NCBI GenBank assembly: GCA_025924275.1
Contig: JAICEH010000143.1
Location: 1-5,724 of the forward strand
Reading direction: 5' to 3'
DNA length: 5,724 nucleotides
DNA from: Gemmatimonadales bacterium
GTDB taxonomy: Bacteria; Gemmatimonadota; Gemmatimonadetes; Gemmatimonadales; GWC2-71-9
Positions 1-5,559 of the stretch are shown piece by piece. Below the pieces are notes generated by a model that did no database searches, was not told the origin of the DNA, and saw nothing but the letters and a program-made list of their open reading frames with translations. Numbering within the stretch: position 1 is the first letter of the stretch; every line of letters begins with the position of its first letter. The position numbers and the translations under genes are program-made.

Positions 1-2
1 AC

Positions 3-2078
3 CGGGCCCAGGAGTCGGAAGTCTCCGACTACCGGGCCCGGCTTCGCTTCCGCACCTCCTTCTCGCTCGGGCGCCGCGCGTGGGCCCGCGTCCCCGTCGC
101 CTCCGCCGAGGAGCTCGACGCCACCGTGCACTGGTCGGCGCCGAACGACCTGCGGGTGGACCTGCACGGCCGGCGCGGCAAGTCCCGCATCGAGGACGCG
201 GAGATCAACACGGTCTTCTCCCGGCCGTGGTTCTTCCCCCGCGGCGTGGGCGATTCGGTGCGGCTCTTCGGGGAGGACTTCCCCGAGCGGGCGGCCCTCC
301 ACCCGCTGGCGCCAACCGGGCCCGAGTGGTACCGCTACGCCATCGTGGACAGCCAGCGGGTGGTGCGGCCCGACGGCGACCCGATCCGGCTGTACACCGT
401 CGAGGTGACTCCTCGGCGCAACGGCGACGCGCTGGTGGCGGGGTTCCTCCTGCTCGACGCCGCCCGCGCCGAGGTGGTCCGGTTCTCCTTCCGTTTCGTC
501 GGCACCGGGCTCTGGGACGTCCCTTCCGAGGCCACCGCCGCCGATTCGGCCGAGAGCCGGCGCAACAACAAGCTGGTGAACCGGATCCTGCAGCTCGACG
601 CGGACCTCGAGTACGCCCTGCAGGAGGGCCGGTTCTGGATGCCCTACCGCCAGGTGATCTCGGGCCGGGTGCAGATCCCGATCATCGGGGACATCGTCAT
701 CCCCTTCGAGATGCGGACCCAGTTCGACGACTACGAGATCAACACCGGGCAGGCCGTGGCCTTCACCGTGCCGATTCCGCCGGAGGGGATGACCCAGGAG
801 GAGCGGCGCGCGTGGCGCGATTCGGTTCGCGAGGAGCGTCGGGATGCCCGGCAGGACTCGGCCGTGGCGTGGGACGCCGCCGGCCGCTGGCAGGGCGGCA
901 GCTACCAGGTGCATCACGCGCCGGAGGATTCGCTTCGCGCCTGGACCGGGTGGACCGACTCGCTGGTGCTCGACCCCTCGGGCGCGGAAGATGCCGAGCT
1001 GCGCGACGTGGTGAGCGACCTGGCCCGGCTCGCCGAGGACCTCCCCGGCGAGATGACCGGGCGGCCCACGCTCGCCTTCGGCTACGAGCGCCTGGCGGAC
1101 GCCTTCCGCTTCAACCGGGTGCAGGGCGTGGCCCTGGGCCTCGGCGCCGCCTGGCGGCCGAAGGGCATCGCCTTCCTGCGGGTCCAGGGAACCGCGCGCT
1201 ACGGCTTCGCCGACGGGCGGCTCAACCTCCGCGCCGCGTTCATCCGGGAGGCCCCCGGCGGGCGCTGGTCCCTCTCGGGGTACCACGAGGTAGCCGCCGT
1301 GGACGGCGGGCCCCCGGTGGGTCCGCTGGCCAACAGCGTCAACGCGTTCTTCACCGGGCACGATGACGCGGAGTACTACCGGGCCACCGGCGCCTCCCTG
1401 GTGCACGACCGCTCGGTCGCCTACGGGACCGAGCTGCAGCTCGGGCTCACGGTGGAGCGGCAGGGAAGCGTCGGCACCTCGGCGGAGTCGTTCATCAACG
1501 ACATCACCGGGGGCAACGGCGAGTTTCCTGCGAACCCGCCGGTGGCCGAGGGTTGGGCGGGCGGGCTCCGCGCGGGGCTCGCGGGGGTGGTGGGGCGCGC
1601 CGCCTGGCGGGTCCAGGCCGACGGGTTCGTGGTCGAGGAGTCGGACACCTCGGCCGCGGCACTGCTCACGGGACGGCTGCAGGGCCGGTGGCGGCAGCCG
1701 ATCGGTGGCGCTCGCGGCCTGACGCTCGAGGGGTCCGGCGGCGTCTCGATGGGGGATGCGATCCCGCAGTACCTCTTCCGCGTGGGCGGCACGCAGTCGG
1801 TGCGGGGTCACGACTACGGCGTGGCGCGCGGCGAGGCGTTCTGGACGGTCCGGGCGGACTGGAGCGTGCTCGAGGGGGAGGGTGCCATCCGCCCGGTGGT
1901 GTTCGCGGACGCGGGCCAGGCAGCCGCCCTGGACGATTTCGGCGGCTCGGCGGTCTACGGCGGCGCGGGCATCGGGTTCTCGCTGCTGCGCGGGATGGCG
2001 CGGCTCGACCTGAGCGTGGCGGTGTCGCCCGACACCGGTCCGCTCCGCGTCGACTTCTCCATCGGCGCGCCGCGCTGA
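3..2078 (+). CDS. Outer-membrane beta-barrel protein, Omp85/BamA-like C-terminus, 5'-truncated
   Basis: The reading frame is open from the first base of the window, so the true start lies upstream; the GTG at 126 reads as an internal valine. At least 691 residues are visible. Residues about 1-185 (RARLRFRT..., then WYRYAIVD... and VEVTPRRNGDALVAGFLLLD) look like the periplasmic LolA-like/DUF5686-type region that precedes some Bacteroidota and Gemmatimonadota barrels. A charged stretch rich in Arg, Glu and Asp follows at about 260-290. From about residue 355 to the end there are alternating amphipathic strands with Gly and aromatic residues. The sequence GGTQSVRGHDYG has V600-R601-G602-H603, matching the conserved VRGY-type L6 motif of Omp85/FhaC barrels, and the last strand LRVDFSIGAPR ends the protein as a barrel closing strand would. 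The expected location is the outer membrane. A BamA/TamA-like role in protein or lipid insertion is possible, but no POTRA domain is visible in this part. The barrel assignment is firm; the exact family is less so. Confidence 0.8.
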   Translation, partial: RAQESEVSDYRARLRFRTSFSLGRRAWARVPVASAEELDATVHWSAPNDLRVDLHGRRGKSRIEDAEINTVFSRPWFFPRGVGDSVRLFGEDFPERAALHPLAPTGPEWYRYAIVDSQRVVRPDGDPIRLYTVEVTPRRNGDALVAGFLLLDAARAEVVRFSFRFVGTGLWDVPSEATAADSAESRRNNKLVNRILQLDADLEYALQEGRFWMPYRQVISGRVQIPIIGDIVIPFEMRTQFDDYEINTGQAVAFTVPIPPEGMTQEERRAWRDSVREERRDARQDSAVAWDAAGRWQGGSYQVHHAPEDSLRAWTGWTDSLVLDPSGAEDAELRDVVSDLARLAEDLPGEMTGRPTLAFGYERLADAFRFNRVQGVALGLGAAWRPKGIAFLRVQGTARYGFADGRLNLRAAFIREAPGGRWSLSGYHEVAAVDGGPPVGPLANSVNAFFTGHDDAEYYRATGASLVHDRSVAYGTELQLGLTVERQGSVGTSAESFINDITGGNGEFPANPPVAEGWAGGLRAGLAGVVGRAAWRVQADGFVVEESDTSAAALLTGRLQGRWRQPIGGARGLTLEGSGGVSMGDAIPQYLFRVGGTQSVRGHDYGVARGEAFWTVRADWSVLEGEGAIRPVVFADAGQAAALDDFGGSAVYGGAGIGFSLLRGMARLDLSVAVSPDTGPLRVDFSIGAPR

Positions 2079-2120
2079 CGGCGCTCGAGCCCGAGGAGCC
2101 GCCGCCACCAGCCTCGGCCG

Positions 2121-2141
2121 GCCCGGTCGGCCCGACCCGGC
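2121..2141. terminator. GC-rich hairpin between convergent genes, possible terminator
   Basis: Two 9-base arms (2121-2129 and 2133-2141) pair around a 3-base loop with a single C-C mismatch. The hairpin lies 43 bases after the barrel gene's stop and 31 bases beyond the stop of the opposing gene. Neither strand has a T-tract after it, so it is not a classical intrinsic terminator. It may still slow polymerase from both sides, but GC-rich DNA forms such stems by chance, so support is weak. Confidence 0.3.
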
Positions 2142-2171
2142 AGCAGCACGCGGGGCGGGCCGATCGGCTTC

Positions 2172-2723
2172 TCAGCCATCGAGCGGGAGGGCGTGGGTGA
2201 CCGGCGCGTGGAGGAGGCTGTCCTCGTCGCCGATCAGGAACAGCTCCGCGAACCGCTCCAGCCGTCCGCCTTCCTCCACCTGCAGCCGCGGGAGTGGCAC
2301 GTCCCCCGGCAGGCGGAACACCAGGGTCACGTCCCGCTGGCCGCCGGGCGGCAGGGCCTCCCCCAGCGCCCGATCGGGGTCGAGCCCCAGCTCGCGTTCG
2401 GCGTCGAGGTCGCGGAACCACCGCCGGCCCTCGGCGTCGCGGATGGTGGCGGAGGGGCGGTCGAGCGCGAGCCGGGCCCGGCGGGCATCGCTGGAGACCC
2501 GGACCTGCACCGCCACGCGCCGGAGGCCCGGTGCGGCCGGCACCGGGCCGAGCACGCGGGCGTCCATCACCGCCACGCCGAGGTGGCAATCGAGGTAGGC
2601 CCCGCAGAAGCGCTTCGGCTCCCCCGGGGGGAGCATCAGCTCGTCGCTCGCCAGCGACGTGGTGGCCAGCGCGCCGGCATAGGCGCCGCCGAGGATGCAG
2701 CCGAGCAGGGTCAGCTTGCGCAC
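2172..2723 (-). CDS. Small exported protein, beta-sandwich-like (DUF4352-like pattern), function unknown
   Basis: From the GTG at 2723 the product has 183 residues. I chose this start because GAGG (2733-2730) sits six bases before it; the in-frame GTG at 2735 adds only MRLP and has no ribosome site. Residues 1-26 (MRKLTLL... to ...TTSLAS) form a basic, hydrophobic signal peptide or anchor. LLGC at 6-9 resembles a lipobox, but the hydrophobic run continues past the Cys, so lipidation is doubtful. The mature part opens with LPPGEPKRFCGAYLDCHLGV, where C40 and C46 could form a disulfide. It continues with alternating strands (RVAVQVRVSSD, ATIRDAEGRRWFRD, LPPGGQRDVTLVFRLP) of the kind seen in DUF4352-type immunoglobulin-like domains, and ends in LFLIGDEDSLLHAP. 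The gene starts 15 bases after the uppS stop and is the last of the minus-strand unit. I do not recognise a specific function; binding or envelope-stability roles are guesses. Confidence 0.75.
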   Translation of the reverse strand: MRKLTLLGCILGGAYAGALATTSLASDELMLPPGEPKRFCGAYLDCHLGVAVMDARVLGPVPAAPGLRRVAVQVRVSSDARRARLALDRPSATIRDAEGRRWFRDLDAERELGLDPDRALGEALPPGGQRDVTLVFRLPGDVPLPRLQVEEGGRLERFAELFLIGDEDSLLHAPVTHALPLDG

Positions 2724-2738
2724 GGGTAGCCTCACGGT

Positions 2739-3464
2739 TCAGCCGGTGGCCGACGCGGCGTCCGGCGCGGGTGGCGACACGCCGCCGAAGCGGCGGTCCC
2801 GGCGGGCGAACTCCGCCACCGCCTCGGCAAGCGCCGGCCCGTCGAAGTCCGGCCAGAGGGTGTCGGTGAACACCAGTTCGGCATAGGCGCACTCCCAGAG
2901 CAGGAAGTCGCTCAGGCGGCGCTCCCCGCCGGTGCGGATGAGGAGGTCCACGTCGGGGGCCGGGGCCGCGTGGGAGGCGCGGGCGAGGGCCTCGGCGAAA
3001 GCCTCCCGGTCGGGCAGGGTGCCGGCGAGCGAGGCGGCGGCGCGGGCGATCGCGTCGCGGGCCGAGTAGTCCACGGCTACCCGCAGCCGGAGTCGCGAGC
3101 CCCAGGCGGTGGCCGCCTCGGCCCGCTCGATGGCGAGCTTGACCCGCCGCGGGATGCGGTCGCGGCGGCCCACGAACTCGAGGCGGACCCCCTCGTCCGC
3201 CAGCGCCGGCGCCTCGCGCGCCAGGTGGTGCTCCAGGAGCGAGAAGAGCGCCCGGACCTCCGCCGGCGGCCGGGCCCAGTTGTCGCTGGAGAAGGCGTAG
3301 AGGGTGAGCACCTCGATGCCGAGGCCGGGTGCGGCCCGCACGGCGCGGCGGACGGCATCGGCCCCGGCGCGGTGCCCCAGGGTGCGGGGCCAGCCGCGGC
3401 GCTCGGCCCACCGGCCGTTGCCGTCGAGGATGAGGGCCACATGGCGAGGAGTACTTTGCTTCAT
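2739..3464 (-). CDS. uppS: Isoprenyl transferase (cis-prenyltransferase, undecaprenyl diphosphate synthase family)
   Basis: This 241-residue protein (E. coli UppS has about 250) belongs to the family that adds isopentenyl diphosphate units in cis to farnesyl diphosphate, making the polyprenyl carrier for peptidoglycan and other cell-wall polymers. Visible motifs are LDGNGRWA with the catalytic-type Asp14 and Asn16, GHRAG (30-34), YAFSSDNW (56-63), DLLIRTGGERRLSDF (173-187, with Arg177, Arg183 and Ser185 for diphosphate binding), AYAEL with Glu196, WPDFD (204-208) and RRFGG (224-228). All main catalytic positions appear intact. It differs from typical bacterial UppS in having DYSAR (132-136) where NYGGR is usual, and SSDNW where STENW or SSENW is usual, so product chain length should not be assumed. 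The start is ATG at 3464; the ribosome site is weak (GGA six bases upstream). It lies 24 bases after the regulator gene. It does not have the usual frr/cdsA/dxr neighbours. Confidence 0.93.
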   Translation of the reverse strand: MKQSTPRHVALILDGNGRWAERRGWPRTLGHRAGADAVRRAVRAAPGLGIEVLTLYAFSSDNWARPPAEVRALFSLLEHHLAREAPALADEGVRLEFVGRRDRIPRRVKLAIERAEAATAWGSRLRLRVAVDYSARDAIARAAASLAGTLPDREAFAEALARASHAAPAPDVDLLIRTGGERRLSDFLLWECAYAELVFTDTLWPDFDGPALAEAVAEFARRDRRFGGVSPPAPDAASATG

Positions 3465-3469
3465 AAAGT
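3453..3469. promoter_or_regulatory. ACTTT-N7-AAAGT dyad over the uppS start, candidate operator
   Basis: The plus strand reads ACTTTGCTTCATAAAGT, a perfect 5-base inverted repeat with a 7-base centre. The uppS start codon (CAT on this strand, 3462-3464) lies inside it. The fixed bases ACTTTG-N5-TAAAG match the box at 4509-4524 exactly in sequence and spacing. Its position suggests a regulator or roadblock site acting on uppS, probably of the winged-helix protein encoded just upstream. No convincing promoter for uppS alone was seen here. The repeat is seen directly; the function is inferred. Confidence 0.45.
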
Positions 3470-3488
3470 TTCCGGACCCGAAAAAAGG

Positions 3489-3869
3489 TCAGCCAAGCGC
3501 CGAGATCAGCGCTTCCATGTGCGCCAGGTACGCCTCGAGCGCGCGGCGCCCGGCCGGCGTGAGGGCGTACTCGGTGCGGGGGGTGCGCCCCGCGAAGCTC
3601 TTGGTGCACCGGACGTACCCCGCCTCCTCCAGCTTCCGGGCGTGCACGCTGAGGTTGCCGTCCGTGGTGCGGAGGATCGCCTTGAGGTCGTTGAAGGCGA
3701 GGGACGGGTTCACCGCCAGCGCGCTCACGATCGCGAGCCGCATCCGCTCGTGGATCACCCGGTCGAGGGCCAGGGGCGACTCGGCGGCGCGGTTGCCCTT
3801 CACCCCGGCGAGACGCGGCCGCGCCGGCGCCTCGGCCCGCTCCCGGCGCGCCGCGTCGCCCCTAGCCAC
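3489..3869 (-). CDS. Winged-helix transcriptional regulator (ArsR/MarR-like, HTH_34 type)
   Basis: This 126-residue protein has a basic, Ala/Arg-rich N-terminal tail (1-30) and one winged-helix domain. The first helices cover LDRVIHERMRLAIVSALA (35-52). The helix-turn-helix covers LAFNDLKAILRTTDGNLSVHARKLEEAGYV (57-86), and the wing KSFAGRTPRTEYALTPAGRRAL (90-111) follows. A C-terminal helix (112-126) probably dimerises. There is no metal-binding cysteine pattern and no ligand domain, so the signal is not obvious. The start is GTG at 3869, supported by GAGG (3880-3877) seven bases upstream and by an 8-base overlap with the end of the membrane protein gene, which indicates translational coupling. 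Small regulators of this type are often paired with a membrane protein gene. Regulation of its own operon through the ACTTTG-N5-TAAAG boxes is an inference. Confidence 0.88.
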   Translation of the reverse strand: MARGDAARRERAEAPARPRLAGVKGNRAAESPLALDRVIHERMRLAIVSALAVNPSLAFNDLKAILRTTDGNLSVHARKLEEAGYVRCTKSFAGRTPRTEYALTPAGRRALEAYLAHMEALISALG

Positions 3870-4470
3870 CGTAGTGCCTCGCGACCAGGAGGCCGAAGCC
3901 GAGGTGGAGCGCCCCGAACCCGGCAGCCAGAAGGGCGTTCCCCCAGCCCGCGGGGCCGAGGAGGCCGGCGGCGCCGAGCGCGATGCAGGCCACGCCCAGG
4001 AGGGGGACGATGCGGACCGAGAAGGCTCCCGCGGCCACGACCCCGGTGCCGTAGAGCAGGAGCCAGGTGCCGGGGATGGCCGCGTGGAGCCCGCCTGCTG
4101 CGAGGGCCCAGGTGAGGAGCCCGCCGGCGAAGAGCGGCGGGGCGAAGGCCAGCGCGAACCGGCGTCCGGGCCCGCTCGAGAGCGGCACGCCGGCGGAGGC
4201 GGCCTTTCGGCGGAGGGCCCAGACGCCGAGACCGAGTGCCAGGGCGGCCTCGGCGAGCCAGACGCCGAGCCAGCGGGTGAAGCCGGGCTGGGCGGCGGCC
4301 AGCGCGGCGGCCCCGAGCGCGCTCACGCCGATCAGCGCCGTGGCCCGGCCCGGGATGGCGGTGAAGGCCCCGGCCCGCTCCATCGTCTCGCGGATGAAGC
4401 GGAGGTTGTCCATCGCCCGGTCCTGGAGGACGGCGGGACGGGCGGGGGCAGGGGCGCCGGGCGGGCTCAT
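3862..4470 (-). CDS. Six-helix integral membrane protein paired with winged-helix regulator
   Basis: From ATG at 4470 the product has 202 residues. A Pro/Ala-rich N-terminus leads to MDNLRFIRETMERAGAFTAIPG (about 20-41), then six hydrophobic segments at about 42-60, 66-86, 104-126, 133-152, 154-172 and 176-196, ending in ARHYGG. No transporter, enzyme or sensor motif is recognised. The NLRFIRETMERA segment is the kind of cytoplasmic helix I associate with a membrane protein family found beside winged-helix regulators. The start is uncertain. In-frame TTG 4506 and ATG 4503 fall in the promoter's -35 box. ATG 4470 sits exactly at the expected transcription start. ATG 4413 has AGGA seven bases upstream and gives a 183-residue form beginning at MDNLRFI. 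The gene is first in the minus-strand unit and overlaps the regulator gene by 8 bases. It may control the regulator's activity, but this is inference. Confidence 0.78.
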   Translation of the reverse strand: MSPPGAPAPARPAVLQDRAMDNLRFIRETMERAGAFTAIPGRATALIGVSALGAAALAAAQPGFTRWLGVWLAEAALALGLGVWALRRKAASAGVPLSSGPGRRFALAFAPPLFAGGLLTWALAAGGLHAAIPGTWLLLYGTGVVAAGAFSVRIVPLLGVACIALGAAGLLGPAGWGNALLAAGFGALHLGFGLLVARHYGG

Positions 4471-4477
4471 GGGGGGA

Positions 4478-4506
4478 AGTGTAGGGGGTCGGCGGGGGAT
4501 CATCAA
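4478..4506 (-). promoter_or_regulatory. Sigma70-like promoter of the minus-strand operon, leaderless
   Basis: On the minus strand, TTGATG (4506-4501, 4 of 6 to TTGACA) is followed after exactly 17 bases by TACACT (4483-4478, 4 of 6 to TATAAT). Seven bases later comes the A of ATG 4470, the expected transcription start. This predicts a leaderless mRNA for the membrane protein gene and explains the lack of a ribosome site (CCCCCC precedes the ATG). It also makes the upstream TTG 4506 and ATG 4503 unlikely translation starts. Confidence 0.55.
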
Positions 4507-4525
4507 GCACTTTGTGCTGTAAAGG
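4506..4525. promoter_or_regulatory. Candidate operator: AGCAC-TTT-GTGCT palindrome and ACTTTG-N5-TAAAG box
   Basis: The plus strand holds a perfect 13-base palindrome, AGCACTTTGTGCT (4506-4518). Overlapping it is ACTTTG-N5-TAAAG (4509-4524), the same box as over the uppS start. The palindrome's edge touches the -35 element of the minus-strand promoter, so a bound protein could repress or contact polymerase. It also lies about ten bases upstream of the -35 of the plus-strand promoter, so both directions could be controlled. It is an AT-rich island in GC-rich DNA. The elements are seen directly; operator function is inferred. Confidence 0.5.
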
Positions 4526-4534
4526 CACTGCCGC

Positions 4535-4564
4535 TTGGCCCGCCGGCCCCCGTCCCCCTACCTT
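4535..4564 (+). promoter_or_regulatory. Candidate promoter for the thioesterase gene
   Basis: TTGGCC (4535-4540) and TACCTT (4559-4564) are separated by 18 bases. Transcription would start near 4571, leaving a short leader of about 13 bases that carries the ribosome site GGAGG (4574-4578). The boxes are imperfect. The same TACCTT precedes ispH, which lends some support to it as a -10 form used in this genome. Confidence 0.4.
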
Positions 4565-4583
4565 CCGCCGTCCGGAGGGGACG

Positions 4584-5051
4584 ATGAAGCCAGCACCGTT
4601 CGTCATCGATGAGCACGTGCGGTGGTCCGACGTGGACGCCGCCGGGATCATCTTCTACGGGTCCTACATCCGCTTCATCGAGCTGGCCGAGACCGAGCTC
4701 TTCCGCGCCGCCGGGATGCCGTACGGCGAGGTCTTCGACCGCTACGACGTGCTCCTCCCCCGGGTGCAGGTGCACACCGAGTTCCACTACCCGGCCCGGC
4801 TCGACGATCGGCTCCGGATGGCGGTCTACTACGGCAAGGTGGGCCGGAAGTCGCTCACCATGAACTTCGAGGCGATCCACCTGGGGGCGAACCGGCTCGC
4901 CGCCCACGGGTATCTGGTGCTGGCCTGCACCGAGCGCTCGACGCTCAAGCCCCGCTCGCTCCCGCCCGAGCTGGTCGAGCTCCTCCGCCCCTATACCCTC
5001 CCGGTCGAGGCCGCCCGGGCCCAGCTCGGGCTCACCGGCCCGCGGCCGTGA
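4584..5051 (+). CDS. Acyl-CoA thioesterase, YbgC/4-hydroxybenzoyl-CoA (hotdog) family
   Basis: The product has 155 residues, a normal length for a single hotdog domain. ATG 4584 is chosen because GGAGG (4574-4578) lies five bases before it; an in-frame upstream TTG at 4512 would place the control region inside the gene. Near the N-terminus, VRWSDVDAAGIIFYGSYIRF (12-31) matches the family signature (DxDxxG followed by Y or W and N/S-Y). Asp18 aligns with catalytic Asp17 of the Pseudomonas 4-hydroxybenzoyl-CoA thioesterase. The following ELAETELFRAAG is the long central helix, and VQVHTEFHYPARLDDRLRMAV, KSLTMNFEAIH and RLAAHGYLVLAC supply the sheet strands. It should hydrolyse an acyl-CoA or acyl-carrier-protein thioester in the cytoplasm, probably as a multimer; the substrate cannot be told. 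The Tol-Pal neighbours of classical ybgC are absent, so no gene symbol is given. A lipoprotein gene overlaps its stop. Confidence 0.9.
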   Translation: MKPAPFVIDEHVRWSDVDAAGIIFYGSYIRFIELAETELFRAAGMPYGEVFDRYDVLLPRVQVHTEFHYPARLDDRLRMAVYYGKVGRKSLTMNFEAIHLGANRLAAHGYLVLACTERSTLKPRSLPPELVELLRPYTLPVEAARAQLGLTGPRP

Positions 5052-5554
5052 CGCGGCCGGCGGCCCTGGCTGCCCTGCTCCTCACGGGCGCCTGCGCCGA
5101 TGGGGAGTCGCGGCTCGAGGCGGCGTGGACCCGCGACTCGGTCTCCGGGCGGTTCGCCGCGCCGGCCACGGCGGTCCGCTGCGACGGCGGCCGTCTCCTC
5201 GTCACCGCGCTGGCCGGCGACACCGGGTTCGCCGTGCTGGTGGCCGGCCGCGACTCGGCGGCCGGCACGGACCTGTTCGGCAGCCATCCGGTGGCGGATC
5301 CCGGCGCCGGAGCGATCCCGGGGCCGGGCGCGGCCCTCGCGCTCCGGATGCCCGGGGAGGGCGGGAGCCGGGGCTACCAGGGGCGGGACGGGACCGTCGA
5401 CCTCGCGGCGGCCGGGCCGGGTTGGTCCGGGCGGTTCGAGGGGCGCCTGGTCTCCCTCGACGCCGCCGAGACGCTGGCGGTCGAGGGCCGGTTCCGCACC
5501 GGGGCGGCTCTCCCGGCCGCCTGCGACGACAGCGCGGCCGCGGAATTACCTTGA
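5048..5554 (+). CDS. Putative small lipoprotein, function unknown
   Basis: The product has 168 residues. The start GTG at 5048 shares four bases with the thioesterase stop (GTGA) and has no ribosome site of its own, so translation is probably coupled. Residues 1-15 (MTRPAALAALLLTGA) form a short signal peptide followed by Cys16. LTGAC is an imperfect lipobox, with Thr rather than Leu at -3, so lipidation is likely but not certain. The mature part has beta-type segments (GRLLVTALA, GFAVLVAGRD, ALALRM) and a C-terminal pattern GTVDLAAAGPGWSGRFEGRLVSLD...LAVEGRF (about 116-153), which looks like a small antiparallel sheet domain. Two more cysteines (in AVRCDGG and PAACDD) could form a disulfide. 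The frame also stays open upstream through the thioesterase gene, but that part is a shadow frame. I do not recognise the family; a Gemmatimonadota-restricted envelope lipoprotein is a guess. Confidence 0.7.
   Translation: MTRPAALAALLLTGACADGESRLEAAWTRDSVSGRFAAPATAVRCDGGRLLVTALAGDTGFAVLVAGRDSAAGTDLFGSHPVADPGAGAIPGPGAALALRMPGEGGSRGYQGRDGTVDLAAAGPGWSGRFEGRLVSLDAAETLAVEGRFRTGAALPAACDDSAAAELP
5547..5552 (+). promoter_or_regulatory. -10-like TACCTT before ispH, leaderless arrangement
   Basis: TACCTT (5547-5552) overlaps the last codons and stop of the lipoprotein gene. Seven bases separate it from the ispH ATG at 5560, the same distance as between TACACT and ATG 4470 on the minus strand. No good -35 is seen 16-18 bases upstream. 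The transcript would start at or next to the ATG. ispH may also be read from the upstream pair. Confidence 0.35.
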
Positions 5555-5559
5555 GTCCC

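Noticed and set aside
80..1366. 428-codon plus-strand frame inside the barrel gene
   Set aside because: It overlaps the well-supported barrel frame and is low-complexity Arg/Gly/Pro/Ala sequence with no motif.
2159..2168. Perfect palindrome GCCGATCGGC near the convergent junction
   Set aside because: There is no loop or T-tract and no promoter nearby; ten-base GC palindromes are expected by chance in such DNA.
3475..3490. GACC...GGTC inverted repeat with a run of six A, between the regulator and uppS
   Set aside because: The stem is only four bases and the A/T run sits in the loop instead of after it, so it does not form a terminator; no reason to infer frameshifting because it lies after the regulator's stop.
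1666..3609. 647-codon open frame on the minus strand
   Set aside because: It runs antisense to the barrel gene's end and out of frame through the exported-protein, uppS and regulator genes. Its composition is Arg/Pro/Gly/Ala-rich with no domain pattern, a typical GC-rich shadow frame.
2970..4587. Long plus-strand frames (2970-4115 and 3304-4587) antisense to uppS, the regulator and the membrane protein
   Set aside because: The minus-strand genes have clear family motifs and ribosome sites; these frames are compositionally biased shadows and one runs across the promoter region.
4622..5047. Upstream extension of the lipoprotein frame through the thioesterase gene
   Set aside because: The extension is out of frame with the hotdog domain and Arg/Pro-rich; a signal peptide begins directly at GTG 5048.
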